Position numbers and translations under genes: made by a program
The notes under the pieces: generated by a model
What the model saw: only the letters and a program-made list of their open reading frames with translations
What the model was told of the DNA's origin: nothing
Database searches by the model: none
Shown here: positions 1-8,474 of the stretch, in pieces
Numbering within the stretch: the first letter of the stretch is position 1
How the letters are laid out: every line of letters starts with the position of its first letter
Assembly (NCBI GenBank): GCA_041655755.1
Contig: JBBAEY010000011.1
Location: 1-33,594 of the forward strand
DNA from: JAAYFT01 sp041655755
Lineage (GTDB): Bacteria; Bacillota; Clostridia; Tissierellales; Tissierellaceae
Direction: 5' to 3'
Length of the DNA stretch: 33,594 nt

Positions 1-1
1 A

Positions 2-2497
2 ACCAAAGCACCAGATGGATATGATTCAGCTTCTGATTTTAAAGTAGTAGCTGAATTTGAAACAAACGGGGCAACCATTGAATTAATAGACCCGGTGGTA
101 AATACAGTGAAGAAAGGCTCCATCAAACTTAAAAAGGTAGATGAAGATGGAATTACCCCATTAAAAGATGCAGTCTTTAATATCTATGAAGCTAATGATG
201 GTAATAGAACCGACAGCAAGGATACAGCAACCAGCACATCTGAAGGCATCGTAGAATTTACAGACATGCCTTATGGTGACTATGTAATAGTAGAAACAAC
301 TCCACCAAAAGGTTATAAACCTGCTGATGATATAGAAATCAAATGGGAAGATTTCATAAATGCAAATGGAACCATAGACTTAACTACAGATTCAACAAAA
401 TATATTAAAAATATAAAATATAAGGGTAACATAGCCATAATTAAAAAAGGTGAAGGAGAAAACAGATTATCAGGTGCTAAGTTTGAGTTATTTAAGGATA
501 GCAAAGGTATTGAAGGTACAGATTATGCAGGTGTAACTAATAATTTGGGTATAATTGAATTTGAAAATGTGCCCTATGGAACCTACTATATAATAGAAAC
601 AGAAGCACCAGAGGATTATTTAATTTTAGACAGTCAATTTCCTCGAATCGTTACTATAAAATCGGAAAATCACAATACAACACAGGAATTCATATTCACC
701 AACACAAGGAAAACCTATGCCATAGGCGACTATGTCTGGATAGATGCAAACAGAGATGGAATCCAAGATGATGACGAAGAAGTATTAGAGGACGTTATAG
801 TAGAGCTATATATTGGTGAAACTAAAGTAGCTGAAACAACAACAGATTCCAATGGAAGATACATTTTTGATGAGTTAGAGTCTGGAACCTACAGAGTAAA
901 ATTTGTCCTAACTGAAAATCAATCTAAAAAATATAAGTTTACCTTACAAGGTGTCGGAGATGACAAAGAAGACTCCGATGCAAATCCAGATGTTGGCGAC
1001 TTAGAATGTGGATTCACCGATTGGTTTGAATTAAATGATACAACAGTAATATCTCAAGCAGACTACGACAAGGAATATAAAAGAGACCAAGACTTCAAGG
1101 CCACTCAAGGTATAGACCCAACTTGGGATGCGGGGGTTATAAAGAAGACCTACGCCATAGGCGACTACACCTGGATAGACAGAAACAATAACGGTATCCA
1201 AGACGATGGTGAAGAAATACTAGAAGAGGTGAAAGTAGAAATCTTCTATGATGAGAAAGGTGAAAATCCAGTATTAGGCCAGGATGGACAACCATTAGCT
1301 ACAGAAACAGATGAAAATGGTTTATATATCTTTGACGAACTAGATGGTGGGGACTATTATATAAAATTCACCTTGACAAATGAGCAGTCTAGAAGATATA
1401 GGTTTACGGCATTAAGATCTGGAGATGATGAAGATAAAGATTCAGATGCAGATAGAAATACAGGTTGGACACAAAAAATTACCTTAGATGATAGTAATAT
1501 AAATCTGACCAAAGACTATGACAGCCAGGGTTTTACAGCAACGGAAGGTATAGACCCAAGCTGGGATGCAGGGGTAGTTAGCAGACCTACCGGCGGCGGC
1601 ACACCACCAAATCAACCACCAAGTCCACCACAGGAGCCAGAGCTGCCAACTGAGCCCGAAGAGCCGGAGCTACCTGAAGTACCGGAGGAGCCAGAAGAAC
1701 CAACTGTTCCTGAAGAGCCAGAGGAAAAAGAAGATCCGACACCAAAACCTTTTAGCTTCCTAATCATAGAGGAAGACGAAGATGGCGATGGGACTACAGT
1801 AGAACAGGTGGTAGAAGCTCCAGTCACATTTAGGGAAAGGGGAAATGAAAAAGATCCAAGCAAGAGAATCAGATATAACCCGGAAACTAAGAGGATAGAG
1901 GTAGAAGATCTGGAAGATGGAGAAGAAATTGAAGTAGTAATCACCACGACGATAGAAGACGAAGAAATAGTAGTAGGTAAATTAAAGATTAGAAAAGGTC
2001 CAGATGGAGAACCGGTCATAGAAGAGGAGCTAATAGACCCCTATGGTACTATCAGTAACTCAAAAACCGGGGATCCAGTGGGAGATGTAGAGACAGTACT
2101 ATTCTTCGCAGACACCCCAAGAAATAGGGACAGGGGCAGAGTACCAGGAACTAGGGTGAAACTGCCAGAGGTACTAGGATTCAAACCAAATGACAACCAT
2201 AATCCACAAATAAGTGTACACGAACCAGTATGGAGTGATGAGGCAGGAGACCATGGTAACTATGCATGGCTAGTATTCCCGGAAACAGACTACTATATAG
2301 TAGCAAAAAAGACGGGCTATGAGGACTATATAAGCCCAATCTTATCTGTAGAATACGACATTATAAAGCATGACATTGCAATGGACCCAATAGAAAGCTT
2401 GCCAAAGACTGGCGAGGCCAGTTCCCTAGTATTTTACTTGATTGGACTGCTGCTAATAGGATTAGGAATTCTGACAAGAAAAAGAAGAGTAGTATAG
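2..2497 (+). CDS. LPXTG cell-wall-anchored adhesin, SpaA/SdrD-B domains (5' partial)
   Basis: The reading frame is open from base 2, so the N-terminus and signal peptide lie upstream; the GTG at 95 is internal. Two SpaA/Cna-B-like beta domains come first (about 110-410 and 425-705), each ending with the typical 'Y..IET..P..Y' segment. Two SdrD-B-like domains follow (about 712-1140 and 1147-1575); both begin YAIGDY.WID and carry Asp/Asn-rich loops typical of calcium binding. A Pro/Glu-rich linker spans about 1590-1745, then an acidic domain and a last beta-type domain (about 2038-2390). The sorting signal is LPKTG (2399-2413), a hydrophobic segment, and a basic RKRR tail. By family knowledge a sortase cleaves after the Thr and links the protein to peptidoglycan. 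SpaA-type domains often carry isopeptide crosslinks. The ligand cannot be inferred. A terminator follows at once. Confidence 0.9.
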   Translation, partial: TKAPDGYDSASDFKVVAEFETNGATIELIDPVVNTVKKGSIKLKKVDEDGITPLKDAVFNIYEANDGNRTDSKDTATSTSEGIVEFTDMPYGDYVIVETTPPKGYKPADDIEIKWEDFINANGTIDLTTDSTKYIKNIKYKGNIAIIKKGEGENRLSGAKFELFKDSKGIEGTDYAGVTNNLGIIEFENVPYGTYYIIETEAPEDYLILDSQFPRIVTIKSENHNTTQEFIFTNTRKTYAIGDYVWIDANRDGIQDDDEEVLEDVIVELYIGETKVAETTTDSNGRYIFDELESGTYRVKFVLTENQSKKYKFTLQGVGDDKEDSDANPDVGDLECGFTDWFELNDTTVISQADYDKEYKRDQDFKATQGIDPTWDAGVIKKTYAIGDYTWIDRNNNGIQDDGEEILEEVKVEIFYDEKGENPVLGQDGQPLATETDENGLYIFDELDGGDYYIKFTLTNEQSRRYRFTALRSGDDEDKDSDADRNTGWTQKITLDDSNINLTKDYDSQGFTATEGIDPSWDAGVVSRPTGGGTPPNQPPSPPQEPELPTEPEEPELPEVPEEPEEPTVPEEPEEKEDPTPKPFSFLIIEEDEDGDGTTVEQVVEAPVTFRERGNEKDPSKRIRYNPETKRIEVEDLEDGEEIEVVITTTIEDEEIVVGKLKIRKGPDGEPVIEEELIDPYGTISNSKTGDPVGDVETVLFFADTPRNRDRGRVPGTRVKLPEVLGFKPNDNHNPQISVHEPVWSDEAGDHGNYAWLVFPETDYYIVAKKTGYEDYISPILSVEYDIIKHDIAMDPIESLPKTGEASSLVFYLIGLLLIGLGILTRKRRVV

Positions 2498-2500
2498 GTT

Positions 2501-2536
2501 TATAGGGTGGAGAAGATTCTCCACCCTATAGTATTT
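2501..2536 (+). terminator. Hairpin terminator after the adhesin gene
   Basis: Arms 2501-2514 and 2517-2530 are perfectly complementary (TATAGGGTGGAGAA and its reverse complement), so about 12-14 pairs form around a tiny loop. It starts 3 bases after the adhesin stop and is followed by GTATTTTG, a modest U-tract. It probably separates the adhesin from the chemotaxis unit. Confidence 0.75.
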
Positions 2537-2631
2537 TGTAAACCTCATAAGGTAAATCCATGATAGTAAAATCCAAGGAAAGATTCAATTATAGGGCTAA
2601 AAAATATTGTCGTAACTTAGCAAGTAAGACC

Positions 2632-2660
2632 TTTACATTATTCGACAAAAGTGGTAGTAT
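2632..2660 (+). promoter_or_regulatory. Sigma-A-type promoter of the riboswitch/chemotaxis operon
   Basis: TTTACA at 2632-2637 and TAGTAT at 2655-2660 are separated by 17 bases. Transcription would start near 2667, about 20 bases before the cyclic-di-GMP aptamer. An inverted pair TTGTCG (2607-2612) and CGACAA (2643-2648) flanks the -35 element and could be an operator. I saw no SigD-type flagellar promoter. Confidence 0.6.
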
Positions 2661-2686
2661 GAGCACATAGACCTATATATTTCCAA

Positions 2687-2765
2687 CTTCACTGATAAAG
2701 GCAAACTTAGGGAAACCTAAAGACGCAAAGCTATAGGGCCTTGATATGGCAGCCAGCTACCGAAG
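2687..2765 (+). ncRNA. Cyclic-di-GMP-I (GEMM-I) riboswitch aptamer
   Basis: The conserved class I core is present in order: AAAGGCAAAC (2697-2706), a short stem capped by a GAAA tetraloop (about 2707-2720), GACGCAAAGC (2722-2731), and a second arm ending in GGCAGCCAGCTACCG (2748-2762). CTTC (2687-2690) and GAAG (2762-2765) can close the outer helix. Using Vibrio Vc2 numbering, the base equivalent to G20 is G (2700), which favours c-di-GMP over the cGAMP-sensing variant, and the intercalating A47 equivalent is at 2727. It lies in the leader of the chemotaxis operon and is followed by an intrinsic terminator, so it probably acts by transcription attenuation. Confidence 0.93.
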
Positions 2766-2817
2766 GAGAGAGACAATATGTATACCAGATACTGTCGGAG
2801 AAGAAAAACATTGTGAG

Positions 2818-2866
2818 GCAGCAATAGTTAGATGAGACCTCTTATCTAGCTGTTGCTGCTTTTTTA
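2818..2866 (+). terminator. Riboswitch expression-platform terminator
   Basis: Arms 2818-2833 and 2844-2859 pair along 16 positions with two G-U pairs, around a 10-base loop, and are followed by a run of six T (2860-2865). It sits 53 bases after the aptamer and 109 bases before cheY with no gene between, so it is the likely regulated terminator. The 3' arm can alternatively pair with aptamer bases 2749-2759. Confidence 0.85.
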
Positions 2867-2974
2867 TAAATGTTAAACATTGTTGCTATTTGTCGGTTTA
2901 TGTATACATGAGTTTGCATTCATATGTATTGTATTTAGCAAAAGTAACCTTACTAAAAGAAGAGGGGTGATTAG

Positions 2975-3331
2975 GTGAAGAGGGTTCTGGTAGTAGACGA
3001 TGCTGCATTCATGAGGCTGAGTATTAGAAATATGCTGCAGAATACGGGTTATGAAGTAATAGGAGAGGCGGAGAATGGTAGAGAGGGTGTAGAAAAGTTT
3101 GTTGAGCTGAGGCCAGATATAGTGACCATGGACATTACCATGCCAATAATGACGGGCATAGAGGCTGTCCAGGCCATTGTAAAGATTGATCCAAATGCAA
3201 CAGTCATCATGCTTTCTGCCATGGGTCAGGAACAAATGGTAAAGGATGCCATATTGAGTGGGGCCAAATCCTTTATAGTCAAACCATTTAAAGCAGAAAT
3301 CCTATTAAAGACCTTTAGTCAATTTATCTGA
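2975..3331 (+). CDS. cheY: Chemotaxis response regulator CheY
   Basis: A single receiver domain of 118 residues. The acidic pocket is D8-D9, the phosphoacceptor is D53 (in TMDITMP), and S81 and K103 complete the conserved switch and active site. CheY~P normally binds the flagellar switch; no flagellar genes are present here, so the target is unknown. The start is GTG at 2975, preceded by GAGGGGTG. It is the first gene after the cyclic-di-GMP riboswitch and lies directly before cheA (stop at 3331, cheA ATG at 3347), so the two are co-transcribed. The lack of any output domain and the position next to cheA make CheY the natural call. Confidence 0.93.
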   Translation: MKRVLVVDDAAFMRLSIRNMLQNTGYEVIGEAENGREGVEKFVELRPDIVTMDITMPIMTGIEAVQAIVKIDPNATVIMLSAMGQEQMVKDAILSGAKSFIVKPFKAEILLKTFSQFI

Positions 3332-3346
3332 TGGGTGGTGATTATT

Positions 3347-5404
3347 ATGTCTGAATTATATTCAAATGCTTCAATGCTGGAAATGTATATTTTTGAAACG
3401 ACCCAATTAATTGAGCAATTAGAAAACATTATGTTGGAAGTAGAAAAAACAAGCTCCTATGATGAAAGCTATGTCAATGAAATATTTCGTATCATGCATA
3501 CAATAAAAGGGTCATCGTCCATGATGCTATTCGATTCCATATCCAACCTAGCCCATTCCGTAGAGGACTTATTTTACTTCATCAGAGATCAAAAGCCCGC
3601 AAAGATAGACAATTCAGACCTTTGTGATTTAATATTTGAATCAGTCGACTTTATCAAGGTGGAGCTGGCCAAGATTAAGGGTGGGGAAAAGCCGGATGAA
3701 GATTCATCCTACCTAAGCTTAAAAATGAAGGAATTTCTCCTAGTATTAAAGGGCGAGAATCCAGGCACAGGAGACATAGTCAGACCAAAGTCAGAATCAA
3801 AACAGCAATATTATATAGCTCCGGACCCCAAGGGTGAAAAGGACAAAATACAATACTTTTTCGCCAATATAAGGTTTGAAAAGGGCTGTGATATGGAAAA
3901 TATCAGGGCATATACCGTAATCAATAACCTAAAAGCCCATAGTGAAGAAGTGATTAATTTTCCAGAGGAAATTATAGAGGACGACAAGGCAGAATATATC
4001 AAGGCCAATGGATTTGACCTCTACATTAAATCCAAATCCCAAAGAGATGAAATACTAGAGCTATTGAGCAAGGTACCATTTCTGGAAAATATAGATTTTA
4101 AGGAAATAGAGGCAGGTGAGGGGGAAGAAATATTCAGGAAGCCAGATACCATTGTTCTGGACAAGGAAATTAAAATCCCCAAGGTAGAGGGGGAAGAAGA
4201 GAAAACAGAGGAAAGAACAGCCCCCCCAGGTCATACAGCTCAAAATGTGATTTCCGTTTCTGTACCGAAACTGGATCAATTAATGGATTTAGTTGGAGAA
4301 ATGGTCATTGCAGAGGCCATGGTTACACAAAATCCAGACCTAGAAGGCCTAGAGCTTGAGAATTTTAGCAAATCTGCAAGGCAGCTAAGGAAAATAACCA
4401 ATGAACTTCAAGATATAGTCATGTCCATTAGGATGGTTCCACTATCCACCACATTTCTAAAGATGTATAGAATAGTCAGAGATATTTCCAAGAAACAAAA
4501 CAAAGATGTTGAGCTCCAATTAATCGGCGAGGAGACAGAGGTAGATAAAAATATTATTGAGCATATTGGAGACCCTCTAATGCACCTCATTAGAAATGCA
4601 GTAGACCATGGGGTAGAGGATGGAGATACTAGGCAGGCCAAGGGAAAGGATAGGACTGGAAAGATAATTCTAGAGGCCAAAAATGTTGGCAGCGATGTGC
4701 TCATATTAATCAAGGATGACGGCAAGGGCCTAAATAGGGAAAAGCTCATTGAGAAGGGTCTGGAAAAGGGCCTGATTGACAAACCCCTTGAAGAAGTAAC
4801 TGATAAGGAGCTCTATAATCTGATATTCAATCCGGGATTTTCTACCAAGGAAAGGGTGACAGAGTTTTCTGGCAGGGGAGTTGGAATGGATGTGGTCGTC
4901 AAAAACCTTGAGGAAATAGGTGGCAGTATTTCAGTGGACAGTGCCGAGGACGAAGGCACCAGCATTACATTAAAGATCCCCCTTACCCTGGCCATTATTG
5001 ACGGCATGAATGTAAGGGTGGGAACTTCCAGATACACCATACCAATAATGAATGTAAAGGAATCCTTTAGGCCTGTCAGGGAGCAGTTAATCAAAGACCC
5101 TGACGGCAATGAGATGATAATGCTAAGGGGGCAGAGCTATTCCATATATAGGCTTCACGAGCTCTACAATGTAGATACAGAAATCAAGGATTTGACAGAG
5201 GGAATCCTAGTCGTGGTGGAGCAAAATCAAAAGACCTCCTGCATCTTGGTAGACGAATTGTTGGGTCAACAGCCTGTTGTGGTTAAGGCATTGCCAAACT
5301 ATATTAAAAACACCAAAAACATAAGGGGACTAGGTGGATGTACCCTGCTGGGAGATGGGAGTATCAGCCTCATATTGGATGTAAATGGAATTGAATATAT
5401 TTAA
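3347..5404 (+). CDS. cheA: Chemotaxis histidine kinase CheA
   Basis: A cytoplasmic kinase of 685 residues with the full CheA layout. P1 is an Hpt domain with phosphorylated His51 in IMHTIKGSSSMM. A P2-like region lies at about 165-255, then a charged linker. P3 dimerisation starts near VPKLDQLMDLVGEMV (about 306). P4 is the ATPase with N-box LIRNAVDHGVE, DDGKG and GRGVGMDVV motifs. P5 is the CheW-like regulatory domain after IPLTLAIIDGM. By family it autophosphorylates at His51 and passes phosphate to CheY and CheB. I chose ATG 3347 over the in-frame GTG at 3335 because GGGTGG at 3333-3338 is well spaced for it. CheW follows after 18 bases. Confidence 0.95.
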   Translation: MSELYSNASMLEMYIFETTQLIEQLENIMLEVEKTSSYDESYVNEIFRIMHTIKGSSSMMLFDSISNLAHSVEDLFYFIRDQKPAKIDNSDLCDLIFESVDFIKVELAKIKGGEKPDEDSSYLSLKMKEFLLVLKGENPGTGDIVRPKSESKQQYYIAPDPKGEKDKIQYFFANIRFEKGCDMENIRAYTVINNLKAHSEEVINFPEEIIEDDKAEYIKANGFDLYIKSKSQRDEILELLSKVPFLENIDFKEIEAGEGEEIFRKPDTIVLDKEIKIPKVEGEEEKTEERTAPPGHTAQNVISVSVPKLDQLMDLVGEMVIAEAMVTQNPDLEGLELENFSKSARQLRKITNELQDIVMSIRMVPLSTTFLKMYRIVRDISKKQNKDVELQLIGEETEVDKNIIEHIGDPLMHLIRNAVDHGVEDGDTRQAKGKDRTGKIILEAKNVGSDVLILIKDDGKGLNREKLIEKGLEKGLIDKPLEEVTDKELYNLIFNPGFSTKERVTEFSGRGVGMDVVVKNLEEIGGSISVDSAEDEGTSITLKIPLTLAIIDGMNVRVGTSRYTIPIMNVKESFRPVREQLIKDPDGNEMIMLRGQSYSIYRLHELYNVDTEIKDLTEGILVVVEQNQKTSCILVDELLGQQPVVVKALPNYIKNTKNIRGLGGCTLLGDGSISLILDVNGIEYI

Positions 5405-5422
5405 AGGAAAGGAGAGGTGAGA

Positions 5423-5929
5423 ATGGCAAAGGATTTAATTGAGGAGATTGACGACTACGAAGAGGATACTCAAAAGGACAAGTATCTTACCTTTCAGGTA
5501 GATGAAGAGTCTTATGGAATTGGCATAGGAATTGTAACGGAAATCATCGGTATTCAGCCGATTACTCAAGTACCGGAATTGCCAGAATACATAAGGGGCA
5601 TCATCAATTTGAGGGGCAAGATAATTCCTGTAATGGATGTGCGGATGAGATTTAAAATGGATTTTAAGGACTACAATGACAGGACCTGTATTATTGTTAT
5701 CGAAGTAAAGGATATGTCTGTGGGGCTCATAGTTGACAGCGTATCCGATGTGCTAAATATCCCCGAAGATGAGGTGGTTGCACCACCTGAACTTCAAAAA
5801 AAGAGCAATAAATATATAGAAGCCATCGGAAAAGTGGACAAGTCAATAGTCCTAATACTGGATTGTGACAGATTGTTGAAAGATGAAGACTATATGAAAA
5901 TCAAAGAAATTGAAAAAGATGAAGAATAG
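5423..5929 (+). CDS. cheW: Chemotaxis coupling protein CheW
   Basis: A protein of 168 residues that is mostly one CheW domain, starting at YLTFQVDEESYGIGIGIVTEI and containing the conserved PEYIRGIINLRGKIIPVMDVR segment. CheW bridges chemoreceptors to CheA in the signalling array. The N-terminus carries an acidic tail (about 18 residues) ahead of the domain. The ATG at 5423 is favoured over a GTG at 5417, since AGGAGAGG (5410-5417) is 5 bases upstream of it. The gene lies between cheA and a chemoreceptor gene with very short gaps. Confidence 0.95.
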   Translation: MAKDLIEEIDDYEEDTQKDKYLTFQVDEESYGIGIGIVTEIIGIQPITQVPELPEYIRGIINLRGKIIPVMDVRMRFKMDFKDYNDRTCIIVIEVKDMSVGLIVDSVSDVLNIPEDEVVAPPELQKKSNKYIEAIGKVDKSIVLILDCDRLLKDEDYMKIKEIEKDEE

Positions 5930-5937
5930 GGGGAATA

Positions 5938-7632
5938 ATGATGAAATGGTTCTATAATATGAACATTGGGGTTAAACTGATAGTTAGCTTTATAGTGGTG
6001 GCACTAATAGCAGGCGTCGTTGGAGTAATAGGTATAATCAATATAAATAATATAGCGGAATTAGACAATCAGATGTATGTAATGATGACAGAGCCGCTTA
6101 TGGAAGTGACCGGAATGGCAGAGTCTTTCCAAAGAATAAGGTCAAATATAAGAGATATTATTTTGACAGATGATGCAACTGCTAGGGAAGATTACGAAAA
6201 GAGAATGGGGGAAAGATATAAGGAATTTGATGCAGCTGTTTCCAAATTTGAGGAGACCATATTCATAGATGAGGGCATACAGATAATTGCAAATTTAAAG
6301 GAAAATAGGACTAAGTTTGAGGAAATAACCGATGAAACTGCTAGGTTGGCAAAGTTAGGAAGAAGAGAAGAAGCCTATAATTACCTTACGAGTGAAAACA
6401 GCGTTAAGGTCAGACAGGAGATAGAAAGATATAGAAGGCTTCTAGAGCTAAAGACAGGAGCTGCAAAAAACACAGCAGATGACAACAAGAGTGCGGCTAC
6501 AACTGCCACTACAATGATGATAGGCATAGCGGCAGGAGGAGTGATACTGTCCATCTTGCTAGGTATCTTTATTAGCAGGATCATTAAAAGGCCCATTGGG
6601 GAGCTGTTGGACGTATCTAGGCAGATTGCAGATGGCAACTTAGATGTGAATATAGACATCGACACCAAGGATGAGATAGGCAAGTTGGCCAAGGCCTTTG
6701 ACCTCATGGTTGCCAATGTAAATGAGGCCATGACAAATATTAATTCTGCCTCAGAGCAGGTAGCATCTGGTGCAAAGCAAGTCTCTGACTCCAGTATAGA
6801 CCTGTCTCAAGGTTCGGCTGAGCAGGCTAGCTCTGTAGAGGAACTGACAGCATCCATAGAGCAAATAGCATCTCAGACCCAGTTAAATGCAGAGAATGCC
6901 ATAAATGCCAAGAATATAGCCGAAGGTGCAAAGTCGAATGCAGAATTGGGCAACGAGGATATGGATCAGATGTTGGTCGCCATGAAGGAGATCAACGAGT
7001 CCTCCAACAATATATCTAAGATAATCAAGGTAATTGACGAGATAGCCTTCCAGACCAATATACTTGCATTGAATGCGGCTGTAGAGGCAGCTAGGGCGGG
7101 CCAGCATGGCAAGGGCTTTGCAGTAGTAGCTGAGGAAGTAAGGAACTTGGCTGCCAGATCGGCAAATGCGGCTAAGGAAACCACCGATATGATAGAGGAT
7201 TCCATCAAGAAGGCAGAAGATGGGACCAAGATAGCCAATGAGACTGCCACTGCCTTAAACAAGATTGTAGACGAGGTTACAGAGGCTGCAGGATTAATCA
7301 ACGATATAGCAGTTGCATCCAATGAGCAGGCCGTGGCCATAGAGCAGATAAACCAAGGAGTAGCCCAAATATCAGATGTAGTACAAAACACATCTGCAAC
7401 ATCGGAGGAGACAGCGGCAGCCAGTGAGGAATTGGCAAGTCAGGCTGACCTATTGCAAGAGCAGGTACAAAGGTTCAGGCTCAAGAGAATCTACAAGGGT
7501 GGCTACAGGGATATGGAAGAGATAAATCCAGATGTACAGAAGATGTTGGACGAAATGGGCGGAGAAAAGGAAGAGTCAAAGAAGAAAAAGAAGAAGATTG
7601 ACCTTAGCGACGATGAATTTGGCAAATATTGA
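5938..7632 (+). CDS. Methyl-accepting chemotaxis protein (4HB-HAMP-MA)
   Basis: A chemoreceptor of about 564 residues. TM1 is at about 11-33, followed by a roughly 160-residue extracytoplasmic four-helix-bundle sensor, TM2 at about 192-213, a HAMP domain beginning RPIGELLDVSRQIADGNLDV, and a long MA coiled coil. The hairpin tip that contacts CheA/CheW is clear (DEIAFQTNILALNAAVEAARAGQHGKGFAVVAEEV, split across the tip). The C-terminus is a lysine-rich tail and does not end in the NWETF-type CheR tether. Two adjacent ATGs (5938, 5941) share the AGGGGG site. Located between cheW and cheR, it is the receptor dedicated to this operon. The ligand is unknown; 4HB sensors bind small molecules directly. 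Confidence 0.93.
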   Translation: MMKWFYNMNIGVKLIVSFIVVALIAGVVGVIGIININNIAELDNQMYVMMTEPLMEVTGMAESFQRIRSNIRDIILTDDATAREDYEKRMGERYKEFDAAVSKFEETIFIDEGIQIIANLKENRTKFEEITDETARLAKLGRREEAYNYLTSENSVKVRQEIERYRRLLELKTGAAKNTADDNKSAATTATTMMIGIAAGGVILSILLGIFISRIIKRPIGELLDVSRQIADGNLDVNIDIDTKDEIGKLAKAFDLMVANVNEAMTNINSASEQVASGAKQVSDSSIDLSQGSAEQASSVEELTASIEQIASQTQLNAENAINAKNIAEGAKSNAELGNEDMDQMLVAMKEINESSNNISKIIKVIDEIAFQTNILALNAAVEAARAGQHGKGFAVVAEEVRNLAARSANAAKETTDMIEDSIKKAEDGTKIANETATALNKIVDEVTEAAGLINDIAVASNEQAVAIEQINQGVAQISDVVQNTSATSEETAAASEELASQADLLQEQVQRFRLKRIYKGGYRDMEEINPDVQKMLDEMGGEKEESKKKKKKIDLSDDEFGKY

Positions 7633-7648
7633 CTTGGAGAGGAAATAA

Positions 7649-8458
7649 ATGTTAGAGATCACGGCAAAGGAATTCCACTTGCTGACGGATTATATAAAAT
7701 CTAATTATGGAATTAGCCTAGGAAATGAAAAGAGGTCACTTGTCATAGGGAGACTTCAAAAAGTCTTGGAAGATATGCGTTTTAACACCTTTTCAGAATA
7801 CTACGATTGTCTTTTGAGGGACAAGACCGGGGAAAAAGCCAGGCAGTTGGCAGAGAGAATAACTACAAACCATACCTACTTCATGAGGGAGGCGGCTCAT
7901 TTTGACTTCTTTAGAGACAAGGTCCTACCCTATCTCAAGGACAAGGTAGATACAAGGGATATGAGGATCTGGTCTGCTGCCTGTTCTACTGGCGAGGAGC
8001 CCTATACCCTAGCTATGATAATAGATGAGTTTCTAGGCAGTGAAAAGACCTACTGGGATGCCAAGATTCTAGCCACAGATATATCGGAGAAGGTCTTGAA
8101 TATAGGTAAAAAAGGCGTCTACTCCACGATCAGTACAGGCCCCATTCCTCCCCATTGGAGGCTAAGATATATGAAAAAACACGACAGCAGAAATATGGTC
8201 TTTAGGGAGGACATCAAGGAGGAAGTCATATTCAGGAAATTTAATCTGATGGACGAATTTCCCTTTAAGAAAAGATTTCACGTTATATTCTTGAGAAATG
8301 TAATGATATACTTTGACGATTCGACAAAAAGAAAGCTTATCGCCAAGATCTACGATTCTCTTGAACACGGCGGCTACCTATTTGTAGGCCACTCTGAGGG
8401 CATACAAAGGGAAAATACTAGATTTAATTACGTTATGCCTGCAGTATATAGAAAGTAA
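7649..8458 (+). CDS. cheR: Chemoreceptor glutamate methyltransferase CheR
   Basis: A protein of 269 residues with the CheR two-domain layout. An N-terminal helical domain (about 1-75) precedes a SAM-dependent methyltransferase domain with the motif IWSAACSTGEEPYTLAMII (about 106-124) and the downstream VIFLRNVMIYFD and GGYLFVGHSEG signatures. It methylates glutamates on the chemoreceptor, opposing CheB, which is encoded next. The start is an ATG preceded by TTGGAGAGG. No tetratricopeptide extension is present. Spacing is 16 bases to the preceding mcp and 16 to cheB, which is consistent with one operon. Confidence 0.95.
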   Translation: MLEITAKEFHLLTDYIKSNYGISLGNEKRSLVIGRLQKVLEDMRFNTFSEYYDCLLRDKTGEKARQLAERITTNHTYFMREAAHFDFFRDKVLPYLKDKVDTRDMRIWSAACSTGEEPYTLAMIIDEFLGSEKTYWDAKILATDISEKVLNIGKKGVYSTISTGPIPPHWRLRYMKKHDSRNMVFREDIKEEVIFRKFNLMDEFPFKKRFHVIFLRNVMIYFDDSTKRKLIAKIYDSLEHGGYLFVGHSEGIQRENTRFNYVMPAVYRK

Positions 8459-8474
8459 GGATTGGGGTGTTTCT

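Noticed and set aside
1612..2019. A - strand reading frame rich in Ser/Gly opposite the adhesin linker
   Set aside because: The composition is just the complement of Glu/Pro codon repeats in the adhesin.
2687..2765. cGAMP-specific (GEMM-Ib) riboswitch
   Set aside because: The position equivalent to G20 is G (2700), while the cGAMP variants carry A there; c-di-GMP is favoured.
2873..3235. A - strand reading frame across the cheY leader
   Set aside because: It overlaps cheY in antisense and has no ribosome site; cheY is unambiguous.
5417..5425. GTG start for cheW
   Set aside because: Its use would leave the better ribosome site AGGAGAGG inside the gene; ATG 5423 is better spaced.
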